A stretch of DNA of 64,000 nucleotides. Source: Oscarella lobularis. Lineage: Eukaryota; Porifera; Homoscleromorpha; Homosclerophorida; Oscarellidae. Made by a program: the position numbers and the translations under genes. Each line of letters opens with the position of its first letter. The first letter of the stretch is position 1. Under the pieces are notes generated by a model. The model did not search any database and was not told the origin of the DNA. It saw only the letters and a program-made list of their open reading frames with translations. Shown here piece by piece: positions 36,426 through 47,944 of the stretch. Location of the stretch: NCBI RefSeq assembly GCF_947507565.1, contig NC_089175.1:5941733-6005732 (forward strand), in the 5' to 3' direction.

Positions 36426-39400
36426 TCAACATTCCAAGACATCAATTTCGCCATCACCCAATGCAAACATGGAACTAATCTTTTCCACGTTAATGCTTCT
36501 ACTGGCTGGATCAGATGCTTGTTTTCCAACAAGACTTCTGCCCTTTGGCTTTCCATCTTCACTTTTTGAAAGCAGCTGAGGTAGTGTCACAGTCACTTCC
36601 TTGGCAACAGACATATTCCAATGAGAGTATGGGTCCACATTTGGATTTAGATAATTCCTCAACTCGGTCAGATACTCTTCAAAACACTCAACAATTTGTG
36701 GAAAAGATAGACGCTCATCAGGTTCGGCTGCCCAACACAGACCCATAATGTCATACCTGCAAAGCAAGTGAAAAATAGAAAGAAAGACAAGTGTTGCAGT
36801 CTTACACTTCTAATGGACATTCATTTGGTTTTCCTAGCCGCTGGCCTGACGTGACCAAAACGACTACGTCCTGGTTCGAAACACCTGGATACGGCATCAT
36901 TCCAAGAGTCATCACCTCCCACAGGGTGATTCCGAATGCCCACTTCAATTTAATTAAACGTAACTAACTAAAAATCATGATTTCTAGATGCTACGTACCA
37001 CATCCGATTTTGCAGTGAAGACGAAATCAATGAGGCATTCAGGCGACATCCATCGAACGGGAAACTGACCGCCTTCTCCCGTGCGGTAGTAGTCCTTCCC
37101 TGCCTTCATTACTCTTGATAAACCGAAGTCGCCAACTTTGACTTCCAAATCCCAGCTCACCCTTCATAAATCACAAGGCAATTAAAATTATGCATAAAAA
37201 ATGCGTGTCAATTTCTACATGCAATTCCTGGCTGCCAAGTCTCGATGAACAACTCCTTTATTAGAAATGTATTCCATTCCTTTAGCAATATGCAGCGAAA
37301 ATTTGACCAGCTGCGCCAAAGACACTTTCCTCACCTAAAAAATTGCCATACGGATTTCTGAAAAGTGTGTGAATGTTTCCAAACCTGTGGAGGATTTTCG
37401 TCCGTCAGCGATACTATTGACCCTCGCGGTCGGCGTTTGCGAAGGTACGTTCTGACATCGCCTAGTTCCATGTAGGGTAGAATGATGAGCGGAGATCGGT
37501 GATAGGGGTTCGATGGATCGTCAGACCAACAGATACCAAGAAGTTTCATCACATTGGGATGGTCAAATTGACGCATTTGAAGGCCTTCGCGAACGAAGTC
37601 GTTTAACTCCCTGCGATTGAACACATCTAGAACAGGTTATACACAGGTATGCATGTACAAACACTAACTAATACGAGAAAGAATGCACCTAGCACTGATT
37701 TCATTGCAACATCGGCATCGTTCAGCGTGCCTTTGAAAACAGCTCCAAAGTTACCTTTGAAGACCAATGAAAATTAAAAACTAAGTGTTCACTGAACTGC
37801 TAACCGCGACCAATTTGTTCATCTTTTTGAATTTGCGAAGGCGAAATGACCACGGTATTGATTTCCTTAACGATATCTTCGTCCCAGTAGTTGACTGCCG
37901 GTCCCAGCTCAACTAAGCCAAAGTCAGCTTCGCGCTGCAAATCTATAAACGACAGGTGAAAAATATTACAAGTGCCAATTCATCATTTTTTCATACCTGC
38001 TAACTCCCTCCTGATGCGTGTTAACGCTCCTCTTCCCATGAAGGTAAACACATGAAGAGTCAGAAAGGCTGGAAAGGTAGCTATAGTAACCATGAACCCG
38101 GCCCATATGCTGCCGTTTTTTGCCCACAGAAAACTGCATAAGGATGCGATATAAAACGCAGCAAAAAGTGATGCCGTTAAACACTCAATAATCGATCTGC
38201 TCTTCAGTCGACTTTCAAGTCCTCTGCGATACGTTATCCACGTGACAACAGCAATTCCAATAGCAAGTGCAGCATTAAGGAAGTATGAGGAGACAAGTAG
38301 AGGACGGGTGCGAGCGTCTATGCAATGATCTTCGGGCTCTTTTTCGCCAACATCTGGAACAAAAATGAAACATGACATAGCCGATATTAAGATTTCAAAA
38401 ATCACGATGATGGCATTGATAGCAAGTTTAACTGGTAGCCTGGAGAGAATTCGTCCGACGAGGTGAGCTACCGTTTCAACAAACAAAAGCGAAAAACAGA
38501 GGACGGTGTATAGATTAATAACAAAATCTATCACCAGAGTTTTGCATTTGAAAGGAGAAAGAACGTTGACAGCAATAAGAATGCCAGCAAAGACGGATGC
38601 GGCTGAAAAAATGAAAAAGATAATGACAAGTGGGGAAAAGATGCTACGCATGTTAGAAACTCCCAAAGTGCGGGCGGCAACAACGCATGCTAGAAGGAGG
38701 AGAGAGAAAGCGACAATAGGAGCAGCGACTGCCGGAAGTTCTGCAAAACAAAAAAATTAAATTAAAAACAAGGCATTAAAAATATTCAAAAATAAACGCA
38801 AATGCTTCACGAAAATACTGCGAGTGAGAAAAATGAGACGGGCTCCACGCACTGGCCGAGCAAATCAGTTCGATAGAGCACCGCACGAAAAACGGCTTAG
38901 CTATTACGTACTACTATATCTAGCTCAGGTTGTACTCTCGTTAAAATTTCTACCACTTAATCACATGCATAGCTTACGAGATTTCTTGCAGACTGGCGGC
39001 CCGTCAGACCATTGACCGCTTTCCAAACACGTGATTCTTGAGGAACCAACCAGGATGTATCCATCATCGCAAGAAAAGTCCAATATGGTCGAGGTAACGT
39101 TTCCGTGAGTGACCGACTGAATCGTCAACGACGAATTGGCCGTCGCATTGACAGTGGGGCATAGACCATCTACGATAAATAGATTACAGTAACACGTACA
39201 AATGACATTCTGATGCGCTTCACCTTCACAAATCAGCGCAACATCTTCCTTGTTCCTGCAAGTTTCCTTTGCGCGCTGATAAATACCTTTTTCCGAAAGA
39301 CATTGGGCGAGCACTTGTTCGGAACCATTACAGCGTAGCTTATTAAGCAGAATCGAATGCTCGCCGGGACCGTAATCGTGAACGAGCCCAGCCAACGCTT

Positions 39401-41268
39401 GGGTAGCTCGTCCCAGACCGAGCTGACGGCACACGACGTGAGCGTCTTGCAAATCCCATTCGTCATCGCACACAGTTCCCCATTCGTCTTTGTAGAACAC
39501 TTCCAGGCGTCCTTCGACCGACGAAAACCCTTCAGCCGCCAGTCGGACAGGAAACGGTGTTTCTATATGACCACGCCTTCCTAACTATAACTTCCTACGC
39601 CGGACACATGCTCTTACCCAAACAGACGACTCCGGCCTCGTTTTCGTTATTGCACTGTGACCTGTGCGCTCCTATACCTCGATGCAAACAGTCTTGAAGA
39701 TGAGTTTCGCTCCCGGAACATCGTAGATCGTCGAGCACTATGGGACCAGGCCCTGGTCCAAAATATGAACCGAATTTGTAATTTGCAGGAAACGTTGAAA
39801 AGAGTTGCCGACAAACAACGAACGCTTCTTCCATGCCAAAGCCTTCTTCACAAACTGTTCCCCACGACCCGTTGTAATACACTTCGAGGCGACCTTCGTA
39901 ATCGGAGTCTCCGTCCACCAGACGAAGTTCTAAAGAATGAGCAACCGTATAACTAAATGTTCATTTGAGTTTTTCCATTGAGTAGAGTTTAAACGTCTGC
40001 GTTGTTTCGCTGAACCACTCAGACTAACTATAGCGCAAAACAGACACCTTACTTGAACAAATTGGGACGGTTCCTGACCAGCTTCCATTCACGAGACAGG
40101 TTATGGAAGACTGGCCAATAAGTTCAAATTTTCCGCGGCACCCGAAGTACAGCGTTCGAGAGGCAACGGATTCCGAGCCGGAAGTATAATTCTCCCTGCG
40201 GCCATCGGACGACGTCCACCATGCATCCCCATCTCGTGGGGGCGTAATAGGATTACACCGAATCTCTAGAAAAGAAAGCCGCAAAGGACAGTAAAATATT
40301 TGCAAGGAAGTTAAAAGTAATCAGACCTTCGCAAGACGGGGGGTCGCTTGACCACCTGCCTGACAAGCAGACAAGACTCGCTGTGCTATTGACGACATAT
40401 CCTTCTTTGCAAGAAAATTTGACTTCGGTCCCATTGGTCGTTTTATTCGTGGATATAGCCCCGCGTGCAGGTACGTTCAGCGATTCGCATGAAGTGGAAA
40501 TGCCTGTGGACCGTGTGCGATGACGTGGAGACATGAAAAGCATAAGGAAGCTACGATACCAGAGCAGATTGAAAAGGACTTCTCGTGCGACCCCTCTCCA
40601 GGCGAGAAGCCAAGGAAGCGACAGGACGTAGCATCTAAGGCGATAAGAAAACTCTCCTTGTGAAGTTTTGCTTTTCTTATATTGGGCTCGTCGTTTACTT
40701 TCGCAGTCTCGTGACGACTTGCCCCAGGTGCCGTCCGGTAGGCACCTAATGGATTCGACGCCCACCAAACGGCTACCGTCACTGCACGCAAGCCGAAGTG
40801 TCGCGTTCTCCCCAGTGACGCAGCTACCATTTCTCGTAAGCCCCACGGTGCCATTCCTCGGATTTCGGATGCGTTCACAGTCGACCCCTGCGGCGCGGAA
40901 ATTGGCTAACTTCCAGAACAGTACTCCTAGGATACCTTCTCCGCATTGGAGATTTCCCTTGCATATGACTGACGCTCCTCTTAGAAAGCAATCGCCGTCG
41001 CACGAAAGATTGACCACTGCAGTATCCACAGCCGTTCCGTTAGTCGAATTGACGTCGCTTTTATTTGACGGATTGCAGTCAACTGCCACTAGTAACGATA
41101 ATGCTTATATAATAATAGGCAGAAGGTCGTGCATTCAACGTACAGCGACTGAAGTCAGTGAGCTCGGAGTAGACAACGTTGAAGAGGAAGAAAAGAAGCC
41201 TAAGGAAAAAAAATGCTACGAGATGCCGCGACGCTATGCTCGCCAAACAGAACTTACTTTAGAAGCAT
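36426..41268 (-). CDS. Seven-transmembrane receptor tyrosine kinase with CCP/SRCR ectodomain (copy F)
   Basis: Predicted 1217 aa receptor, open throughout. Coding exons: 41258-41268, 41144-41199, 40936-41088, 40699-40887, 40560-40634, 40327-40503, 40053-40265, 39618-39929, 39224-39562, 38978-39169, 37997-38740, 37805-37942, 37689-37754, 37385-37626, 37219-37334, 36999-37161, 36806-36942, 36426-36756. It is the intact sister of copy E and has the same total coding length. CCP1 has lost its tryptophan and CCP3 is a 25-codon remnant with two cysteines. The kinase keeps [34 protein letters not shown] and MSPE. The tail ends in VLEC, as in B, E, H and I. The signal-peptide exon ends in a GTACGT donor. 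Confidence 0.86.
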
Positions 41269-42058
41269 GCTGAGTTTATACTGTACTAGAATACAGACTA
41301 CGTAACTCCACAGTGAAGAAGACCTCACGCACACCCGTCATGAAACTGAATGACTTTGAGTTTAGCTAGGCTGTCTAGATATACATTCGGTCCACCAATG
41401 AGGGCAGTGGAAACAGTGACTAACTTCCGGTATCCAGCTCCCATCTGTTTGGCCCTTCTTTGGCTTCATACCCCTCTGTTCTTTCTTCCGTACGTATCTT
41501 TAGCCATACATCATATCCATTAAATGTTTTTTCAAGCCTAAAAAATGTTCCTAACTTGCTACCCTCGTCTAACGTCGCTATTGGTATTTTCTAACCCCGC
41601 AACACGTTCCATCGATTTTTTGACGAGGTTGCCAGCGTCCTTTTCGACCCAGAGAGGGTTGGATACGATAGCTTTGCGCAGAGATGCAGGATGCATCCAT
41701 AGATAGAGGACAGGGTAGAGGCACGGATACTAGAGGTAGAGGCAGGGGTAGAGGCAGGGTAGAGGAGAAGGATCGCTGAGCGCGCGTTAGGTCTACAACC
41801 CCATATACACGTAAGCAGTATTTTGCCACCAGTATTTTCTGTATACAGTGTGCGTTCATTTAGTAAAGAATGGGGGTTAGAGACAGACATACAGAATCTC
41901 TGGCGCCTGGTGGATCTAGTAGATACGTACAACAAGTAGTCTACTTGGTTGACTAATCACATACCATAAGTTTACAGTGTCTACTAAAACGAGAACAGAG
42001 TTCGTCCAGCGCCCAATGCAAACATGACGCTAAGACTCTAAAATTCTGGCTGAATCTG
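41269..42058. other. Spacer between copies F and G, with purine-rich minisatellite
   Basis: Carries the upstream element of copy F (41374-41400: TCTAGATATACATTCGG then CCAAT on the plus strand), 5'-flank sequence shared with 58,440-58,540, and a short GAGGCAGGGGTA/GAGGACAGGGTA purine-rich tandem repeat at about 41,698-41,775. The minus-strand frames here reflect that repeat and look noncoding. Confidence 0.6.
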
Positions 42059-45000
42059 TTACTCGTTTTTCACTTCTCCACGTCTCTTTGATAGTAGCCG
42101 AGGCAGTGCCACAGTCCCGTCCTTGGCAAGAGACAGATTCCAATGCGAATACGGGTCAACAAAGCCTGCACTTGACTTAACACAATCCCTAAGCTCGGTT
42201 AGATATTCTTCAAAACACTCAACAATTTTTGAAAAAGATAGACGCTTATTGGATTTGCCTGCCCAGCACAGACGCATCACATCATACCTGCAAAGCATTT
42301 GAAAAGTAGAGAAAAAGACACAAGTCGTGGAGTCTTACACTTCCAACGGGCATTCATTTGGTTTTCCTAGACGCTGGCCGGACGTGACAAAAGCGCCTAC
42401 TTCCTGGTTTGAAACACCTGGATACGGCATCATTCCAAGAGTCATCACCTCCCACAGAGTGATTCCGAATGCCCACTTGAAGTTGGACGTAAATAAACAA
42501 AAAATTTAACTATGATCTTGAGATATTACCACATCCGATTTTGTAGTGAAGACGAAGCTAAGGAGGCATTCAGGCGCCATCCATCGAACAGGAAACTGGC
42601 CGGTTTCGCCTTTCTTCATTACTCTTGATAAACCGAAGTCGCCAACTTTGACTTCCAAATCCCAGCTCACCCTTCATGAGAAGAAATAAGGCAATTAAAA
42701 CGATTCATTTAAAGTGCGTGTTGAGTTGTACATGCAATTCCTTGCTGCCAAATCTCGATGAACAACTCCCTTCTTAGAAATGCATTCCATTCCTTTAGCG
42801 ATATGCAACGAAAATTTCACCAGCTGCTCCAAGGACACCTTCATCGCCTAAAAACATTGACCGTACATTGAGGGCTAATTAGAATTTTAAAAAGTGTTTC
42901 CAAACCTGCGTAGGATTTTCGTCCATCGACCCTCCCGGTCGGAGTTTGCGAAGGTAAGTTTTCAGGTCGCCTAGTTCCATGTAGGGTAGAATGATGAGTG
43001 GCGATCGGTGATAGGAGCTAGATGGATCGTCAGACCAACAGATGCCAAGAAGCTTCATCACGTTGGGATGGTCAAATTGGTGCATTAGAAGGCCTCCACG
43101 AACAAAGTCATTCACTTCCCTTCGATTCATCACGTCTAGAGCAGGTAAAATATGTACCTGCAGTAAGTAAGTAAGCACGAAAAAGAATGTACCTAGAACT
43201 GATTTCATTGCAACATCGGCATCTTTCAGCTTGCCTTTAAAAACAGCACCAAACTTTCCTTTTTAATTAAAACTAATTAATTGTTAACTAAAGGATAACC
43301 GAACTGCTAACCCCGATCAATCTGTTCCTCTTTTTGGATTTGTGAGGGCAGAATCACAACTGCATTGATTTCCTTTACGATATCTTCGTCCCAGTAGTTG
43401 ACTGCGGGTCCAATTTCAACTAAGTCAAAGTCAGCTTCACGCTTAGAATCTAGATGACAGTTGAAAATATACAAGTGCAGATTTAGCATTCTTTTCTTAC
43501 ATGCTAACTCTCTCCTGCGTGCTAACGCTCCTCTTGCCATGAAGGTAAACACATGAAGAGTCAGAAATGCTGGAAAAGTAGCTACAGTCACCATAAACCC
43601 GGCCCATATGCTGCCCTCCTTTGCCCACAGAAAACTGGATACGGCCGCAACATAAAATGCAGCAATTAGTGACGCCGTTAAGCATTCAATAATTGATGTG
43701 TTCCTTAGTCGACTTTCAAGTCCTCTGTAATGCGTTATACAAGTAACAACAGCGATTCCCATAGCAAGTGCAGCATTAAGGAAGTACGAAAAGACAAGTA
43801 GAGGACGGGTGCGAGCGTCCATGCAATGATCCTCGGGCTCTTTTCCGCCAACATCCGGAACGAAAATGAAGCATGACATAGCAGATACTAAGATTTCAAT
43901 GATCACAATTACGACACTGATAGCAAGTTTAACTGGTAGCCTGGAGAAAATTCGGCCGACGAGGTGAGCTACCGTTTCAATAAACAACAGCGCAAAACAC
44001 AGAACGGTGTATAGATTAATAACAAAATCTATCACCAAAGTTTTGCATTTGAAAGGAGAAAGAATTTCGACAGCAATAAGAATGCCAAGACAGACGGATG
44101 CGGCTGAGGAAATGAAAAAGAAAATGACGAGTGGAGAAAAGATGCTTCGCATGTCAGAAAATTCCAAAGTGCGGGCGGCAACAACGCATGCTATAAGGAG
44201 AAGAGAGAATGCGATGATAGGAACAGCTACTGCCGAAAGATCTGCAAAACAGAGAAAGATAGGTTAGAAACAATGCATTTAACTAAATCAGTTTGATAGA
44301 GCGCTGCACGAAAAACGGTTCAGCTATAAACCAGTCTATAGCCCAGCTTCTATAGACTCTAATCGATATCTGCCACTAAATTACATATAGCTTACGAGAT
44401 TTCATGCAGACTGGCGGCTTATCAGACCATCGACCGCTTTGCAAACACGCGATTCTTGACGAACCAACCAGAACATATCCATCATCGCAAGAAAAGACCA
44501 ACACGGTCGCGGTAACGTTTTCGTGAGTGACCGACTGAATCGTCATTAACGAATTGGCCGTCGAATTTACAGTAGGGCATAGACCATCTAAACAAATTTC
44601 GCTCACACGTACGAACACGACATTCCGATGCGCTTCACCTTTACAAATCAGCGCAACAGCTTCCTTGTTCCTGCAAGTTTCCTTTGCACGCTGATAAATA
44701 CCTTTTTCCGAAAGACATTGCGCGAGCACTTGTTCGGACCCATTGCAGCGTAGCTTATTAAGCAGAATCGAATGCTCGCCGGGACCGTAATCGTGAACGA
44801 GCCCAGCCAACGCTTGGGTAGCCCGTCCCAGTCCGAGCTGACGGCACACGACGTGAGCGTCTTGCAAATCCCATTCGTCGTCGCACACCGTTCCCCATTC
44901 GTCTTTGTAGAACACTTCCAGGCGTCCTTCGACCGACGAAAACCCTTCAGCGACCAGTCGGACAGGAAACGGTGTTTCTATATGACCACGCCTTCCTAAC

Positions 45001-47347
45001 TATAACTTCCTACGCCGGACACATGCTCTTACCCAAACAGACGACTCCGGCCTCGTTTTCGTTATTGCACTGCGACCTGTGCGCTCCTATACCTCGATGC
45101 AAACAGTCTTGAAGATGAGTTTCGCTCCCGGAACATCGTAGATCGTCGAGCACTATGGGACCAGACCCTGGTCCAAAATATGAACCGAATTTGTAATTTG
45201 CAGGAAACGTTGAAAAGAGTTGCCGACAAACAACGAACGCTTCTTCCATGCCAAAGCCTTCTTCACAAACTGTTCCCCACGACCCGTTGTAATACACTTC
45301 GAGGCGACCTTCGTATTTGGAGTCTCCGCCCTCCAGACGAAGTTCTAAAGAATGAGCAACCGTATAACTAAATGTTCATTCGAGTTCTTCTATTGAGTAC
45401 TCAGACTAACTATAGGCAAAACAGACACCTTACTTGAACACATTGGGACGGTTCCTGACCAGCTTCCATTCACGAGACAGGTTATGGAAGACTGGCCAAT
45501 AAGTTCAAGTTTTCCGCGGCACTCGAAGTACAGCGTTCGAAAGGCAACGGATTCCGAGCCGGAAGTATAATTCTCCCTGCGGCCATCGGACGACGTCCAC
45601 CATGCATCCCCATCTCGTGGGGGCGTAATAGGATTACACCGAACCTCTAGAAAAGAAAGCCGCAAAGGACAGTAAAATATTTGCAAGGAAGTTAAAAGAA
45701 ATCAGACACATGCTCTTACCCAAACAGACGACTCCGGCCTCGTTTTCGTTATTGCACTGCGACCTGTGCGCTCCTATACCTCGATGCAAACAGTCTTGAA
45801 GATGAGTTTCGCTCCCGGAACATCGTAGATCGTCGAGCACTATGGGACCAGACCCTGGTCCAAAATATGAACCGAATTTGTAATTTGCAGGAAACGTTGA
45901 AAAGAGTTGCCGACAAACAACGAACGCTTCTTCCATGCCAAAGCCTTCTTCACAAACTGTTCCCCACGACCCGTCGTAATACACTTCGAGGCGACCTTCG
46001 TATTTGGAGTCTCCGCCCTCCAGACGAAGTTCTAAAGAATGAGCAACCGTGTAACTAAATGTTCATTCGAGTTTTTCTATTGGGTACTCAGACTAACTAT
46101 AGCGCAAAACAGACACCTTACTTGAACACATTGGAACGGTTCCTGACCAGCTTCCATTCACGAGACAGGTTATGGAAGACTGGCCAATAAGTTCAAGTTT
46201 TCCGCGGCACTCGAAGTACAGCGTTCGAAAGGCAACGGATTCCGAGCCGGAAGTATAATTCTCCCTGCGGCCATCGGACGACGTCCACCATGCATCCCCA
46301 TCTCGTGGGGGCGTAATAGGATTACACCGAACCTCTAGAAAAGAAAGCCGCAAAGGACAGTAAAATATTTGCAAGGAAGTTAAAAGAAATCAGACCTTCG
46401 CAAGACGGGGGGTCGCTTGACCACCTGCCTGACAAGCAGATAAGGCTCGCTCTGCCATCGACGACATATCCTTCTTTGCAAGAAAATTTGACTTCGGTCC
46501 CATTGGTCGTTTGATTCGTGGATATAGCCCCGCGTTCCGGTATATTCAGCGATTCGCATGAAATGGAAATGCCTGTGGACCGTGTGCGATGACGTGGAGA
46601 CATGAAAAGCATAAGGAAGCTACGATACCAGAGCAGATTGAAAAGGTCTTCTCATTCGACACCTCTCCAGGCGAGAAGCCACAGGACGTAGCATCTAAGG
46701 CGATAAGAAAACTCTCCTTGTGAAATTTTGCTTTTCTTTTATTGGGCTCGTCGTTTACTTTCGCAGTCTCGTGACGACTTGCCCCAGGTGCCGTTCGGTA
46801 GGCACCTAATGGATTCGACGCCCACCAAACGGCTTCCGTCGCTGCACGAAAAGCGAACTGTCGCGTTCTCTCCGACTTTCACAGCGACGCTGCTGCCGTT
46901 CTTCGGATTTCGGATACGTTCGTCACAGTCGATCCCTGCGGCGCGGGAAATTGGCTAACTTCCAGTGAAATATTTAGAGAGTGTAGGATGACCTTCTCTG
47001 CATTGGCTATGCCCAATCGACCAGCTTGCGTTTCCCTCACACACGACCGACGCTCCTCTTAGAAAGTAACCGCCGTCGCACGAAAGATTGACCACTGCCG
47101 TTTCGCTGGTCGAATTGACGTCGCTTTTAATTGACGGATTGCAGTCAACTGCCACTAGTATAACGATATCGCTATCGACTTGTGCACCACAGAATGAACA
47201 TACCGCGACTATAGTCAGTCGACTCGGAGTAGGCGCTGACAACGGTGAAGAGAAAGAAAAGAAGCCTAAGAAAAAAAAGATGCGATACGAGATGCCGCTC
47301 TGCTAGGAATGTCCGTCAAACAGCGAGAACTCTTACTTTAGAAGCAT
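42059..47347 (-). CDS. Seven-transmembrane receptor with divergent tyrosine kinase and duplicated CCP-SRCR pair (copy G)
   Basis: Predicted 1344 aa receptor, 20 coding exons: 47337-47347, 47204-47265, 46993-47154, 46759-46935, 46629-46694, 46396-46572, 46122-46334, 45720-46031, 45434-45646, 45033-45344, 44639-44977, 44396-44587, 43501-44241, 43312-43449, 43193-43258, 42906-43135, 42732-42847, 42530-42671, 42339-42475, 42059-42287. The ectodomain has CCP5-SRCR1 twice, almost identical, in frame. The kinase has DRGKFG instead of GRGNFG, VRGG where others have VREG (the expected alpha-C glutamate), and lacks the seven codons holding the paired activation-loop tyrosines. The lysine of [12 protein letters not shown] and DFG remain. 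The C-terminal tail is short and frameshifted relative to the others. Activity is probably altered. The 51-nt intron after the membrane exon has no stop in frame. Confidence 0.85.
45024..46397 (-). repeat. Tandem duplication of the CCP5-SRCR1 exon pair in copy G
   Basis: Two adjacent units of about 687 bp (about 45,024-45,710 and 45,711-46,397), nearly identical in exons and introns. The joint at about 45,707 reads ATCAGAC/ACATGCTC; the parent ends are ATCAGACCTTCG and CCGGACACATGCTC, sharing GAC. The hybrid intron takes its donor from the SRCR1 side and its acceptor from the CCP5 side. Confidence 0.9.
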
Positions 47348-47944
47348 GCTGAGCTAGTACACGTATAACGCCACAGTGAAGAAGACCTTACGCACACTGA
47401 CTGACGTTCAGTTTACCTAGGCTGTCTAGATATACATATAAGACATTCGGTCACCAATCAGGCAAACTGTGACTAACATCCGGCTTCCATGTTACTCCTA
47501 GCTCTGTTTTGCTGAGCGTAGAGACTGTTCCTAACCTTCGTTGACGTCCACATGCTGGTATGAGCGAATTAGAGTCAGGATTCGACTAAAATAGAACCGT
47601 TCCACTGAGAAGAAACGAAGGACAGACAGTTGAGAGCGTGGCGCACAGCGCGCGGTAAGACGATTAGGCATCCGGGTGATCGCACCCTAAAGTCATCGAA
47701 GGAGATCTCCGCAAGTAGCGAGCCGAGACAGATCTGGTCTGGCTCGAGATCTACAAGTAGAGTCTATGTCGACAGTAGGGGTCGAACGTTCCCATGCAGT
47801 AGCCTCGTCCCAAGACTCTCTCGCCTCGAGAGCTCGAAACTACAACTGTCCTTCTTCTTCGCGACGTGGACATCAGATCTCTGCCGCGTGTATATATCTA
47901 GTAGTTGGTTGACAACTCTACGTACTAAAACGAGAACAACAGAG
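47348..47944. other. Spacer between copies G and H
   Basis: Carries the conserved upstream element of copy G (about 47,424-47,460: TCTAGATATACATATAAG, then CATTCGGTCACCAATCAGG), 5'-flank sequence, and a USP exon 1 trace (47,686-47,722). It is very similar to 52,683-53,256, so the two spacers are recent duplicates. No gene seen. Confidence 0.65.

Noticed and set aside
41578-41935. Minus-strand ORFs rich in Pro-Leu and Ser-Thr repeats
   Set aside because: Produced by translation of a purine-rich tandem repeat; the two overlapping frames have no start context or homology.
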